Positions 21,585 through 32,436 of a DNA stretch of 39,285 nt are shown in pieces. The position numbers and the translations under genes are program-made. Source of the DNA: Diplocarpon mali (Eukaryota > Ascomycota > Leotiomycetes > Helotiales > Drepanopezizaceae); contig JAENRP010000385.1 of assembly GCA_024741835.1 (NCBI GenBank), positions 1-39,285 on the forward strand, in the 5' to 3' direction. Position 1 is the stretch's first letter, and each line of letters begins with the position of its first letter. The notes under the pieces were generated by a model, which searched no databases, was not told where the DNA came from, and saw only the letters and a list, made by a program, of their open reading frames with translations.

Positions 21585-22374
21585 AGTTCGACGATTTAGA
21601 GCTTTACTTTAAGAGTAAAGGCATTGAAATAGCGATTTAAAAGATACTTATTAAATATATAAGAATAGCCCCTTATACTTCTTCTACTGATTCGTCTACT
21701 TCTACTTTAATAGCTAATACAACTGCTAAGGATTTGCCAGATATATTAAATAAGCTTAGCCTAAGAGCTTTAGTAGATAATAACTAAGAATCCCAAAGGC
21801 AGATTTTAAATATAAAAAAGGAGAAGGAGTATAAGCTAGCCTTAGCTAAATGCAAGCTTAAGATTAATAGAGGTTTAAATAACAAAGACTAAGATTTTAT
21901 TTAAGTTTATAATAATGTAAAGATAAAATAGGATACTTTAAAGGTAAAATACTCTTAAATGACTACCCTTAATACTTAGCATCTACTATAGTAGATCACT
22001 TTATTTTAATATAGAAAAGATAAAGATAGTAAGAATATAAATATAAATATAGACTCTACTTAGTCTATATTATATAAAGTAAGGAGAAGAGTAAGAGCCG
22101 CAGATCCTAAGATAGCTATAACTTTTAAAGAAACTTAGCTTTTTAATTTCCTACTTAATAGCCTCCCTTTTAAGTTTGCTATTATAAAACAATCTCTTCT
22201 TATTTAACCTAACCTTAAGATCTATAAGAAGATCGACCTCCTTTGAACTATTAAGTAAGACCTTAAAAGACGCTTTAAATTGGCAAATGCTATATTATAG
22301 GGCAATAATAAGCCTAAGAAGAGAAAGGAGCGTAAGACAAGCCCTTAAGCTTATTAAGGATGCTACTTCTATAA
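21585..22374 (+). pseudogene. A gag, main part, RIP-degraded
   Basis: Homologous to B 4030-4815. The frame begins FDDLELYFKSKGIEIA-like and runs to the knuckle (GCYFY) where solo LTR S interrupts. TAA/TAG codons are frequent; a Ty1/copia capsid/nucleocapsid by position, with no detail beyond the knuckle recognisable. Confidence 0.75.
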
Positions 22375-22621
22375 TATAAGACCGAGGGGAGACAACACAA
22401 GAATAGGCCTACGTAAAGACCAAAGACAAAGAGGGAGGAAGCACCACAAGCGGGCTCTCCGAAGACGAGAACTAGGACAATTCACTAGTTAGGGGTAGAA
22501 TAGGTAGTTGGCATTGCGCGCTGTCTCTAAGTACAACAGTAGTCCTATATATACCCCTTTCTTGCTCCTCCTCTGACCATGTGACCTATGTCACGAGATC
22601 CTCCACTTCCAGGTCTCTACA
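22375..22621 (-). mobile_element. Solo LTR S of a different retrotransposon, not RIP-mutated
   Basis: About 247 bp, inserted in the knuckle codons of A's gag. Removing it joins ttctATAA to TAGTGC, as in B. The minus strand begins TGTAGAGACCTGG and ends GGTCTTATA, imperfect inverted ends of LTR type. TSD is ATAA(T), 4 or 5 bp depending on the boundary chosen. It has a TATATATA box (22546-22553) in a GC-rich setting, and is rich in CA/TG and near-balanced in base composition, unlike all its surroundings. No internal region is present, so it is a solo LTR or a short non-autonomous element. Orientation is inferred from the TATA context. Confidence 0.75.
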
Positions 22622-23286
22622 ATAATAGTGCTTATAATATTACTAATTATAAAGTTAGAAGGCAACTAATTAATATAGTTGCTAGCTTTAATATTAAGAA
22701 GCAATTGAAGCAGAAGTTAAAAAGCAAACTGCCTTTATCCTATTAAAGGCTGCAACTACTAAGGAAAGATAAAGGAAAAGGCTATTTAGCCAGAACTTTA
22801 GTAGATACCTTTAATAATAATAGTAAGTTATTTAAACTTAAATCTACTTCTGATAATTTAAACAATAATTATAATAAAGATGCTTATATTTTAAAAGCCG
22901 ATTTTTATAAGATCCTTAAATTCGACTGGTATAATAATACTAGTTATATAGTATATATAACTAATAAATCCTATCTTTTTAAAGGCCTGCTTATTAAAAT
23001 AAAAAGGCGCTTTATTAAAGTCAGTAGTAGAAGGTTATATATAAACTTAATAAGTATAGTAAAGATAAATATTGCTAATATTTCTTTCCTTTTATAAAAT
23101 GTTCTCCTTATACTTAGCTTAGGTATTAATCTTTTATCTAATTATAAGATTTATATAGAATTGAGTTATATAGGAGTTTTTAATAATCAATTTATATAAT
23201 TTATAAATAATAACTATAAAGTGATCTTTAAAGTTAAAATTAAAGAAAGAATTTTTATTATCTTAAAGGTAATATTATAGAAATTA

Positions 23287-23756
23287 ACTCTTAGGCCAGA
23301 CTTATAAGTAGATTCCTTTAAAGAAAGTGTACTCTTTATCCTAATATAATTAAGTAAGGATAGGGAGAATAGATAGACTCTTAAGCTAAGATTGCAAGTG
23401 AAATTTGCAAAAATAACTCTTAAGCTAAGACTATAAGTAAATTATAAGGTATCTTTAAAGGTAACTCTTAAGTTAGGATTATAAGTGAATTTAGTAGAAA
23501 TAACTCTTAGGCTAAGACTATAAGTGGATTTTGCAAATTCGCTAACAATAACTCTTAAGCTAGGATTATAAGTAAAATTCGCAGAAATAACTCTTAGGCT
23601 AGGACTATAAATGAAATTCGCGAATTCGTTAGAAATAACTCTTAAATTAGAACTGCAAGTAGATCTTGCTATTTTTAAGAAATCGACTCTTAAGCTAAAA
23701 CTATAAGTAGATCTTGCGGTTTTATTAAAAACGACTCTTAAGCTAGGCTTATAATT
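23287..23756 (+). repeat. Array of 23-bp palindromes (A)
   Basis: 470 bp, exactly the length of the array in B (5482-5951), from the unit at 23287 to the one at 23734. The alternation of 39- and 48-bp steps is kept. The units are more decayed than in B, with TATAAGT where B has TGCAAGT. Confidence 0.82.
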
Positions 23757-24824
23757 GGAAAATGGCAAAACCTTAAACTATTATTATTAGTCCTTTCTAG
23801 CTACTAATAATAAAGTATCGATTAATAATAGGCTATTAAAGCTATTAAAAGCTAAAAGCCTATTAAAGTATTAGCTAATATATAAAAGATTCGCATATTT
23901 AAGGCTAAAGAAATTAAAGGGCTTATATAAGGTCTTAACTTTAAAATAGAAGATCTAAGTACTAAAGGATCGCTTAGTATATTGAATTTGCAAGCTAATA
24001 AAACTTCGAAATTAGATATAAATTAAGCTTAATTTATAAAAAGATTTAATACTAGTACTAATATCTATTAATACTATTAGACTATTTACGACTTTGATTA
24101 AAGGAAATAATTAGTTTTCTTAAATAATAGATAACTTTACTTAATAGATATAGACTATTTATACTAAGACTAAATCTAAGCTTATAGAAAAGTTAGAAAT
24201 TTGGAAAGTGATAAAGGAATACTAGACCTAGTTAAAGCTAATAGCTATTAGGTCTGATAATACATTAGAGATTAGGGTAAAGCTTAATAAATAAATAAAA
24301 TAAGGAATTTATTATAAACTAACTATAATATATAAAGGTTCTTATTAAAATAGTATTGTTAAGCGAAGCATTTAGCAAGTAAAGACTGACTATTATACTT
24401 TACTATAAGATACTGACCTATTATTAGAATTCTAGGACCTTGCGGTTAAGGCAAATGTATACTTGCGAAATAGAATAGGTAATAGACTAATAGTTAATAG
24501 TACCTAAATATTACTATATAAGGTATATTTTAAATAGAAACTAAGCCTAGACTATATCTATATCTTTAAAAGCGTTTACTACTCTTATATTAGCCTAAAG
24601 TCCTAGCCTATAGGTATAAAGAGTAAGAAGCTAATAGACTAAGGTAAAGAGTATATATTTGTTAAGTATATTAAATAGATAATAAAGTAATAGATAGTAT
24701 ATGCGCTAGATCTAAGGCGAATAATCATATCTTTAGTAGTTAAATTCAATAAATCTCGAAATAAGAGGAAGCTATCCTTAAAGCTTTATATACTTAGAGA
24801 TTCGCAAGGTATATTAGTTAATAG

Positions 24825-24829
24825 TAATA
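24825..24829. repeat. TSD of element D, left copy (TAATA)
   Basis: TAATA precedes D and recurs at 32432-32436. The empty site is visible in B as agTAATActattaag (about 7018-7031). Confidence 0.88.
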
Positions 24830-25028
24830 TGTCGTGCAGAATAGGCGGAGTCTCCACTTATTCTGAAGACCCTCCACGTGACTCCTGCTGAGTCATAGAC
24901 TCTCCCTTTTTCTTTCCAAAGTCTCCTTACTATATATATACTAGATAATAATATAATTAATTATCTTCTCCTACTTCTATAAGCCTCTTAAGCGACCTAA
25001 TAAAGGCCCTCCAGCCGACTGTACTATA
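24830..25028 (+). repeat. 5' LTR of element D
   Basis: 199 bp, TGTCGTGCAGAATAGG to GTACTATA. Its first 75 bp are scarcely RIP-mutated (ctccacgtgactcctgctga), whereas the 3' LTR reads TATTATATAAAATAGG there. Confidence 0.9.
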
Positions 25029-25039
25029 GTTATAAGCCC
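25029..25039 (+). other. Primer binding site of D
   Basis: GTTATAAGCCC after the LTR, complementary with one RIP-type change to the initiator Met-tRNA anticodon stem-loop. Start ATG at 25070. Confidence 0.72.
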
Positions 25040-25069
25040 TATAAGCACTTTAATATACTTTCTCTTCGT

Positions 25070-28000
25070 ATGCAATTGGCTAAAGGGCCCTTTAAGCTCC
25101 TAACCGACTTTTCGAATATTTATAATAACTTAAAGGACCTTTATTTTCAATTAATAAATCTCTATTTTCCAATCGAACCTTATTTGTAAACTTCATTTAT
25201 ATACCTAACCTTTTCACTAAACTCTATTTAATATATCTAACTCTTTAAGCATCTTTAAGCCTTGCTTTAATACCTCTGCCTCTTAAGTAAAGTGGTTTAG
25301 TAAATATATATTCTTTACTAAGCTTTATAATATTACCATTTTTGCCGATCTAAGACTCCTATTTAAGTCAATTATAAAGACTGAGCCTTAAGCTCCCTTT
25401 ATATAAGAGCTTAAGGAATTAGAAACGGCTAACCTTTGCGTAGCATACGCGAGGTTATGTAAAGAGTATATAGCGACTTCATCTAAATAGATTTACGCCT
25501 GCTTTCCCTTAGGAGACCTATTAAAGGCTCCTCTTCTATAGGCTTTATATAAGGATATTAAAGATAAATATAAAATCCTAATAAAGGAGCACTATATATA
25601 TAAGGAGACTTGGAAGACTTAACGCAAATATTATAAGCTACTCTTAGAATAGGTCTCTAAGACTATCGACAGAATGCTCTTAGCTTCTGCGATGGCTTAA
25701 GTACAAATCCAAGCTAAGAAGCTCTCCTCTTTAATATCTAATAAAGACACTCCTATAATTAGAACTACTACTAACGACCTGTATTCTATTTTAGTTAATT
25801 AGTAACTCTTACTCTAAGGCCTAGTATCTATTTTAAAGCGTAATATTACGCCTTCTAATAAGGCTATTTAGTCTTAGATAAGGCTTTAGTATCGCAATAT
25901 ACTATACTAAGGTAAGATTAGGAGAACTAATACTTAGCAGTAGATTTAGGAGTAATAGGAGGCGTACCGCCTAATAGAATAATACAGTCTTCCTAAGATT
26001 AAAGGGAGATTAGGAGTTACTAACTTTTTAAACTTAATTATAGTAAAGATTAATCTAAGTTAGGCGACTTGCTTAAAGGAGGAAATTATCACTAATAAGC
26101 AAATAGGAACCTTATATAAGTACGACCTAATGCAGCTAAGCCGCGCCCTAGTAGGCATTAAATCTAATAAAGCGATTGATAATAAAGGGCTAGCAGTTTT
26201 TACTACTTAAGAGTCTCTCCTAGATGTTAAAACCCCTTTGCAAGCTCTAGCAAGCAGCTCTTAAAATCGCTCTATAAGCTTTAAAAGGGAGATCAGGCCT
26301 AAGTGCCCTTGTAAAGGCTTTAAAAATCACTATTAGAAGCCCTAGGACTATCGGAAACTATTATATACTATAGATAGGCGCAAGGAAAATATAAAGGTTC
26401 TTCCCTTGCGAGAGGAGGTCCTACGAATACAAAAGGCATTAAACGCAAGAGACTAGTTCAAGGGTCTCTAAGCATAGCTTAAGGAGAATAATATTGCAGT
26501 AATAGCAATTAACAAATTCAAGGGAAAGGCTTTAGCCTTTAAGGAGGACAGTTTAAGTAATAAAAGGGAGAACTTACTAGTCTTTATAGTAATAGATCCC
26601 TTTGCCTTTAACGCTTTTAAAGAATCATTTAATATCTACTACCTCTCTAAGCTAGAACGCTACCCGCTTTCCTTAAGTATACTCTTTAATAATTGCGCAG
26701 CTACTTATATTATTAATTTAAAGGATTTACTTATTACAAGTACCTTTAAGCCTTCTAGCGACTCGCAGCAATATATAGAAGCAGGTACCTTAAGACTCTT
26801 AATCATTAGGAAAGGTAATAGATATATAGCAGACTCTCTTTTATAGCGTAATAGCTCTCTTATAAGGATAACGCTTTGCAATATTACTATTATAAAGGAG
26901 TTTACTATTAATATTATCTTAGAAAGGCTCCTTATAGATAAGGGTTTTTAATACTCTAAAGTAGACCTTACTTTACGCTCTAGGAGTATTAGAGATTCTA
27001 TAAAGCGAGCTTAGTTAAAGCGTCGCTATAATCTCGTTTTCTTTAAATATAAGCCTATTAACTATTTAGATCTTCCAAATATGCTTTAATATAACTTCTT
27101 TACCTTAATAGCGTTCCCTATAGCTAAGACGACACTCTATAATAGGTTCTAGTCTAGCTATGCACTTATTAAGGTATAGGATAATAATATATATACTTAG
27201 CACCTTTGCGCTAGCTACTTAAGTGCAAAGGCTCTTTAAGCGCTAGTCAAGTGCGCTAAAGGAGTAAAGATCAAGGGAATATAAAGGCTAAAGTGCCTTA
27301 TATATATAGTAGCGTCTGCTAGGTAAGTTATTTCTTGCGCTACTTTTAAGAACCGATCTCTAAAGCCCTTCTTTAAGATCTCCTAGGATCTCTTTAACTT
27401 TCTAAATAACTTATATAATAGTTACTTATAGGTTCTTTTAATTAAGGATAAGTATAGTAGTATACTTTAAACGTTCCTATTAAGATCAAAGGGTAGAGAC
27501 GTAGTTATAAAGGTCCTTTAGGCCTTTGAAGTATAGGTAAAACGCCAATATAAGCTTTCTATTTGTAAAATCAGGTAAGATAATAATACTTTAGTAATCT
27601 CCCTAAGAGAAGACTCTCTTATAAAGTACTAGAGATAGGTAAAAGAGGAGGGAATTGATTTAGAGCTTACTCCTACTTATATATATCAACCTAATAAAGG
27701 CGCAGAGCGAGTAGGAAGGGAATTAATTAAACGCTCTATTAAAATGAGAATCTATATAAGGCTTTTAGTAAGCCTTTGGCTAAAGGTTATAGAGGCTGCT
27801 ATATACCTTTATAATATCTCCTTACTCGCTAGGAAGAAGATGATCTTATTAAGTAAGGCTCTCTATAATTGGTTTAAGCAGTATTTTCAATTCTATAAGC
27901 TGCTGCTTATTAAGCAGATGATAGCAAGCTTAAAGCCTAACTAGAGTTGCATTTATATATATAGCGCTTGCGCATACCCTTTAATTAAAGAGAGAGAGGC

Positions 28001-30755
28001 AGGGAAGGACTGCCGAACCTTTAAAATTGAACTATAAAGGCACTTAGGTTACTTAATTAGATATATTACCTCTAATGTTTATAGAATCTGGGTTCTTATA
28101 CTTTAGCGAGTAATAATAACTTATAATATCGAATTCGATAAGTCTCTCTTCTATAATCTAGAAGCTAAGCGCGCAAACCCTATATCGCACTAGGAACTTG
28201 AGATAACCTTCCAATTGATTAAAGAGGGAAAGGGAGCTTAAGATGCTAAGTTCAAAGGCATTTTTAAGGAATCGGAGCTTATTATAAGGCTAAACGCAAT
28301 CGCCGCAAAAGAAGCTATTATATAAGAAGAGCTTGCATTATAGACTAATGCTACTCTATAGCCTTTAACTAATAATATAAAAGGCCTTAACTTAAATCCA
28401 AATTCTCTAAGAGACCTACTTAGAAACTTAAGGGTAGAAGTAAGCGAACTAAAAGCTACTTCACCAGTCTTTAAGAAGGCAAATAGCGACTAAAGCTTAA
28501 GGGTAATGATTCCTTATAAAGGCCCTATTAAAGAAGGAACTATAGACAACTTTAAAGGAGTCTTTAAAGATAAGTTCTATAAAGCGATTAGCAGATCTTT
28601 AGCTACTATTCTATATAGGAATAGAAATGGCTTAAAGGCTTTAAGATAGAGTCTTCAATTATAAAGGCAGGCCTTAGTAAACTTTAGTAAAAGGCTAGAG
28701 GCACTACTGCCAAGATCTAGGAAGAGCTCTAACAGTCTTATAAGAAGCGATCTAATAAGAGGAGTAGGCCTTAATAATATAATACCTCAAGTTATAATAC
28801 TAGCTCAAAGACTATAGACTTAAGAGATAAAGCCACCTAGACTCTTAAAGGAACCTTTAGTAATAATAAAAATAGAAGAAGAGACCTATAGAGAAAAGCG
28901 CAAGGAGGAACTCCTTCTTCTTAAGCAAAAGAGGATAAGACGCTTAAGCGTTAAGCAATAGGAGACTTTAAAAGTATATACTACCACTTTAGAGCATATA
29001 CTCTCTTAAAGCAATATTGATTTACCTTACTCCTTATATATATAAGAGTTTATATTAACCTTTTAAGCGAACAAATAGATAAGAGAAGATAGGAAGGACT
29101 ATTTAATAGTTTATATAATTATTAAAGCTATAGTTAATAGTTAGGCAAAGGATAGAGCATAGTCTTTTAACTGCTTATAGTACTAAGGCTTTCTACTAAA
29201 GCCTTTAAAAGGATGGCTAGACCTAGAGAAGCACCCTTTTGGCAAACGATTTAAGGAAGGAGGGTATTAAGAGATTAGGAATTTAGAATCTCAAAGTTGC
29301 TAGAGAATTATGCAAAGGGACTACTTAAAGCCCTTGCTAATACTATTAAAATGGGTTTTTACCTATAAGGTCAATAGCTCTAGCGAGCTTCTAAAGTGCC
29401 GATTATAGCTAGTTATGTAAAGGGATCTTTAAGATAAAGCTTTAATTTTCTTAACTTATATAGCTACGCTTGTAGCAAGGTCTTTTAAAGTATTAATAGC
29501 GCTTGCTGCGTACTTTAATATAGAAGTAAAGTAGTTTGATATTATTAACGCGTTTGTCAACGCTCTTAGAGACCTAAGGAGTGCTTTAGTCATATGCTTC
29601 CTATTAAATGGCTTTAAGCGCCTTAGTATAGTAGTAGAACTGGACCGCGCGCTCTATAGGCTAAAAGACTCTTTAGTACTATAGTATAGGAACTTCGTAG
29701 GAATGCTTAAAGGCCTTCAACTTAAGCTATTAGGTAAGGAGCCTTATATCTTTATAATAAAGGATTGTATAGTCTTTATAGCATTTTATATTAATAATAT
29801 TCAAGTGTTATATAAGGCCTTTAACTTAAATTAGGCGACTTGTCTAATTAAAGACCTAAAGAGGGCGTACGAGCTTACTATTATAAGAGATATCTCTTAG
29901 TTCCTTAGAGTAAGGATTATTTAAGATAAGAAGGTAAAGAGGATCTCCTTAGTTTATAATACCTATATTAAGAAGATCGCTTAAAAGTTTGGAGCTAATA
30001 TAGAGAGAGTGCTTAGTACTCTATTACTAAAAAAGGAGTTTATTAAGAACTTAAGGCAAGCTTCCTTAGAAAAGGTAAAGGAGTACTAAGAGAAAATAAG
30101 CTCTATTCTTTATATAGCAATTATAATACGCTTGGATATTGCATTCGCAGCCTTTTAACTATCTTTCTTTTTAATTAATCTAAGCTTTAAGCACCTCTTA
30201 GCCGTAGACTAAACGCTTTAATACTTATATAGCATGCGCTTTTTAAAAATTGCTTATAGCTTTAAGGCTAAGGAATACCAATTGGTCGCTTCTTTAAATG
30301 CTTCTTTCGGAAATGACCAAGAGACCCGCAGATCCTCCTAAGGATACGTCTTCTTCCTATTTAAAGGACCGATTATTTAAAAAGCGAATCGCTAAGCAAC
30401 TATTACGCTCTCCTTTACTAAAGCAGAACTCTATAGTATAGTTTCTATTACAAAGGAGATAATAGCTATAAAACGCCTCTTTAAGAAGATTCGCATAGAC
30501 TTCCTTTTTAAATGGAATATATATTATAATAACTAATAGATGATTTGGCTAATTGTTATAAAGAATAAGAAGATTAAGACAAGCTTCTAATATATCGAAA
30601 TTAGCAATATATAGATCTACTAAGAGTACTAAAGAGGAAGCTTTTAGATAATCTACCTTCTTACTAAGGAGATGCATATAGATAGGCTTACTAAGAACCT
30701 AGACTACTAGAAGTTTAAGAGCTTTATTTATTTATTAAACCTTTAGAGCTTTTAA
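25070..30755 (+). pseudogene. D gag-pol polyprotein (Ty1/copia), RIP-degraded
   Basis: ATG at 25070 (MQLAKGPFKLLTDFS) matches the start in C. One base extra relative to C between 25070 and 26301 shifts the frame; after that it is continuous to TAA 30753. A knuckle-like KCPCKGFKNHY is at 26301. The protease site region is LFNNCAATYII (26682-26720). Integrase: Asp at 27387, Asp at 27579 and Glu at 27705, so the D-D-E triad is visible, and its C-terminal part is open over 27744-27944 (MRIYIRLLVSLWLK). RT has YINNI at 29787-29801. RNase H is about 30270-30700 (TKAELY at about 30420). Non-functional because of stops and the Asp-to-Asn change in RT. Confidence 0.86.
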
Positions 30756-30868
30756 ATAATCGTTTAGCAACTCGCACTTATTAGCAAGTAGTTACTTATT
30801 ATTAAAAGACTTATACTTATAAGCTCTTACTCTCTTATAATTACATTCATTTGTTTTCTCTTATAAAG

Positions 30869-30883
30869 CGTACTATAAAAGCT
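30869..30883. repeat. 15-bp direct repeat, left copy
   Basis: CGTACTATAAAAGCT, repeated exactly at 31412-31426. In C the site is single (CGTACCGCAGAAGCT on the minus strand, near 10645-10659), so this is a target-site duplication. Confidence 0.85.
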
Positions 30884-31411
30884 TCTCCTTTTTTAAAAAT
30901 ATAAGAATAGGTAATATTCCTAAGCTGCTATTGCAAGGCGCAACCCTCTCTTAGATTCTCTTAGCTAAGGCTAAGAGCTAAGATGCTATAGCCAAGAGCT
31001 CTATATAGATCTCCTCTTAAGAGAGGCCTACTAGCACTCCCTTGGCCAAAGGCCTGCTAGTAAAAATACTAGCAATAGCAGGGGCGAAGGCGGGGGGTGC
31101 GGCAGGAGCGATAGGAGCAAGGGCGGCAAAGGCGGTAGCGAGGATAGGCGCAGCGATAGCAAGGGCTAAGGAGACAAATAGGGAGACTATAGCGGCAGCT
31201 GCAATAGCAGAGGCAGAAGGGATAGGAGCAGAGGCGGCAATAGGGGCGAATAGGTCTAAGCCAAAGGGGCTAAGAGCGAATAGGAATAGTACGCTAGGAG
31301 TAGGAGAGGTAGCGATACTACTACTTGTAAGAGTAGCAGGCCCTCTTAGCACTAGGGTCCAATCGCTCCTATCTTTTAAAATCAGCTTAGAACTTAATAA
31401 GACTTAACAAA
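30884..31411. mobile_element. 528-bp GC-rich insert with 15-bp target duplication
   Basis: Absent from C at the same place, so it is a secondary insertion into D. It begins TCTCCTTTTTTAAAAATATA and ends GACTTAACAAA. I see no terminal inverted repeats and no LTR-type TG...CA ends. A 15-bp duplication suggests target-primed reverse transcription (LINE/SINE type) or an unknown mechanism. The core (31070-31330) is rich in GCG/GGC/GCA triplets and open on both strands: plus 31042-31407 (Ala/Gly-rich, MAKGLLVKILAIAGAK...) and minus 31017-31352 (Ala/Pro-rich). Such dual openness is expected from GCN-triplet composition, so I do not claim a gene. Confidence 0.7.
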
Positions 31412-31426
31412 CGTACTATAAAAGCT
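31412..31426. repeat. 15-bp direct repeat, right copy
   Basis: Identical to 30869-30883; the sequence of D continues with CTAAAGCGCACCC, matching C. Confidence 0.85.
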
Positions 31427-32232
31427 CTAAAGCGCACCCTTTACTATATTAAGCAATAGTACTACCTCCTCCTTAAAGGCGCTGCAGGCGCGAGCCGATA
31501 TAATAGCCTCTTAAGAGGCGAGAAGAGGGCCGCTAGCCTACTAGCAGCTATTACTTAGCATAGTATAATAGACGCAACGCGCACTAAAGGTGCTATTAAA
31601 GCACTAATAATCGAGATTGCTAGTACTCTTATATATAATATAGCATATACACGTATTATTATATTCTATCGTAGGCTCTGGTATATAATGCGCAGTAGGG
31701 GCAGGGCTCTTAGGCGGCGGCGGCAGTAGCGGCGGCAGCAGAGGCGGCAGCGATAATAGCAACAGCAGCTTATTGCCTAGCAAACGCTAGAACAAGCACG
31801 CTAAGGTTATAGCTCCCGCAAGAGCGCTAGCGACCTAGCGCAAAGTCAATACAACATAGGGTATAAGGACTCCAAAGGTCTTACTTTATAAGGGCGGCCA
31901 AGGCTATAATAAGCGGGAGTTCCTTTTATATTTAAAATTATTAATATAAAGACGATATTTTTAAATAATAAAGGAGGGTTGTTTTTAAAAGAAGGGAAGG
32001 AGAACCTCTATAATAGAAATACTTTATAAGAAGCCTAATAGAGCACTAGCGTAAAATCGCAAAGATTCTTAAGCGCACTTATTGCCTATAGCGACCCTTC
32101 TCGTTCTAAAAGGAACGACCTCTAAAGGGGCAGTATATAAGATAAAGCCTCTTTTCCTTATAACTAACATTCTTTCTTTTATTTTATCTATATAGCTAAG
32201 CGATTCTAAGAGCATCGCCTAACTAAGGGGTA

Positions 32233-32431
32233 TATTATATAAAATAGGCAGAGTCTCTACTTATTCTAAAGACCCTTTATATAACTCCTGCTAAGTCATA
32301 GACTCTCCCTTTTTCTTTCCAAAGTCTCCTTACTATATATATACTAGATAATAATATAATCAATCATCTTCTCTTACTTCTGCGAGCCTCCTAAGCGACC
32401 TAATAAAGGCCCTCCAGCCGACCGCACCATA
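32233..32431 (+). repeat. 3' LTR of element D
   Basis: 199 bp, TATTATATAAAATAGG to CCGCACCATA, followed by TSD TAATA at 32432-32436. Confidence 0.9.
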
Positions 32432-32436
32432 TAATA

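Larger units (their letters stand above)
22622..24829 (+). pseudogene. A gag end, protease, repeat array, integrase
   Basis: Continues A from the knuckle (NITNYKVRRQL). Protease/pre-integrase is at about 22900-23270, the palindrome array at 23287-23756, integrase at about 23990-24660 (SINTIRLF, then KLIVNSTQI-like and LDYIYIF). Compared with B, A has one extra base near 24700 (gtaatagatag against gtaataatag), probably the ancestral state, which keeps integrase and RT in one frame. Cut by D at 24829 in the linker before RT. Confidence 0.8.
30756..32232 (+). other. Long 3' region of D
   Basis: Counterpart of 9843-10772 in C. It holds the 528-bp insert, a GGC triplet stretch at about 31708-31755, a piece reading RTKGAIKALIIEIAST (about 31570-31625), and a polypurine tract AAGGGGTA just before the 3' LTR. 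No recognised gene. Confidence 0.6.
24830..32431 (+). mobile_element. Element D, Ty1/copia second family, with internal insert
   Basis: 7,602 bp with LTRs of 199 bp (24830-25028 and 32233-32431) and TSD TAATA. Colinear with C along its length; the size excess over C is mainly a 543-bp gain near 30870-31426 (insert plus duplicated target). Inserted between integrase and RT of A. Confidence 0.92.

Noticed and set aside
27744..27944. 66-codon plus-strand frame as an independent gene
   Set aside because: It is the stretch following the catalytic Glu of the D integrase, in frame with the rest of gag-pol.
31042..31407. Ala/Gly-rich 121-codon frame as a secreted or membrane protein gene
   Set aside because: Both strands are open because of GCN-triplet composition, the frame lies in a mobile insert, and no promoter or family match can be seen.
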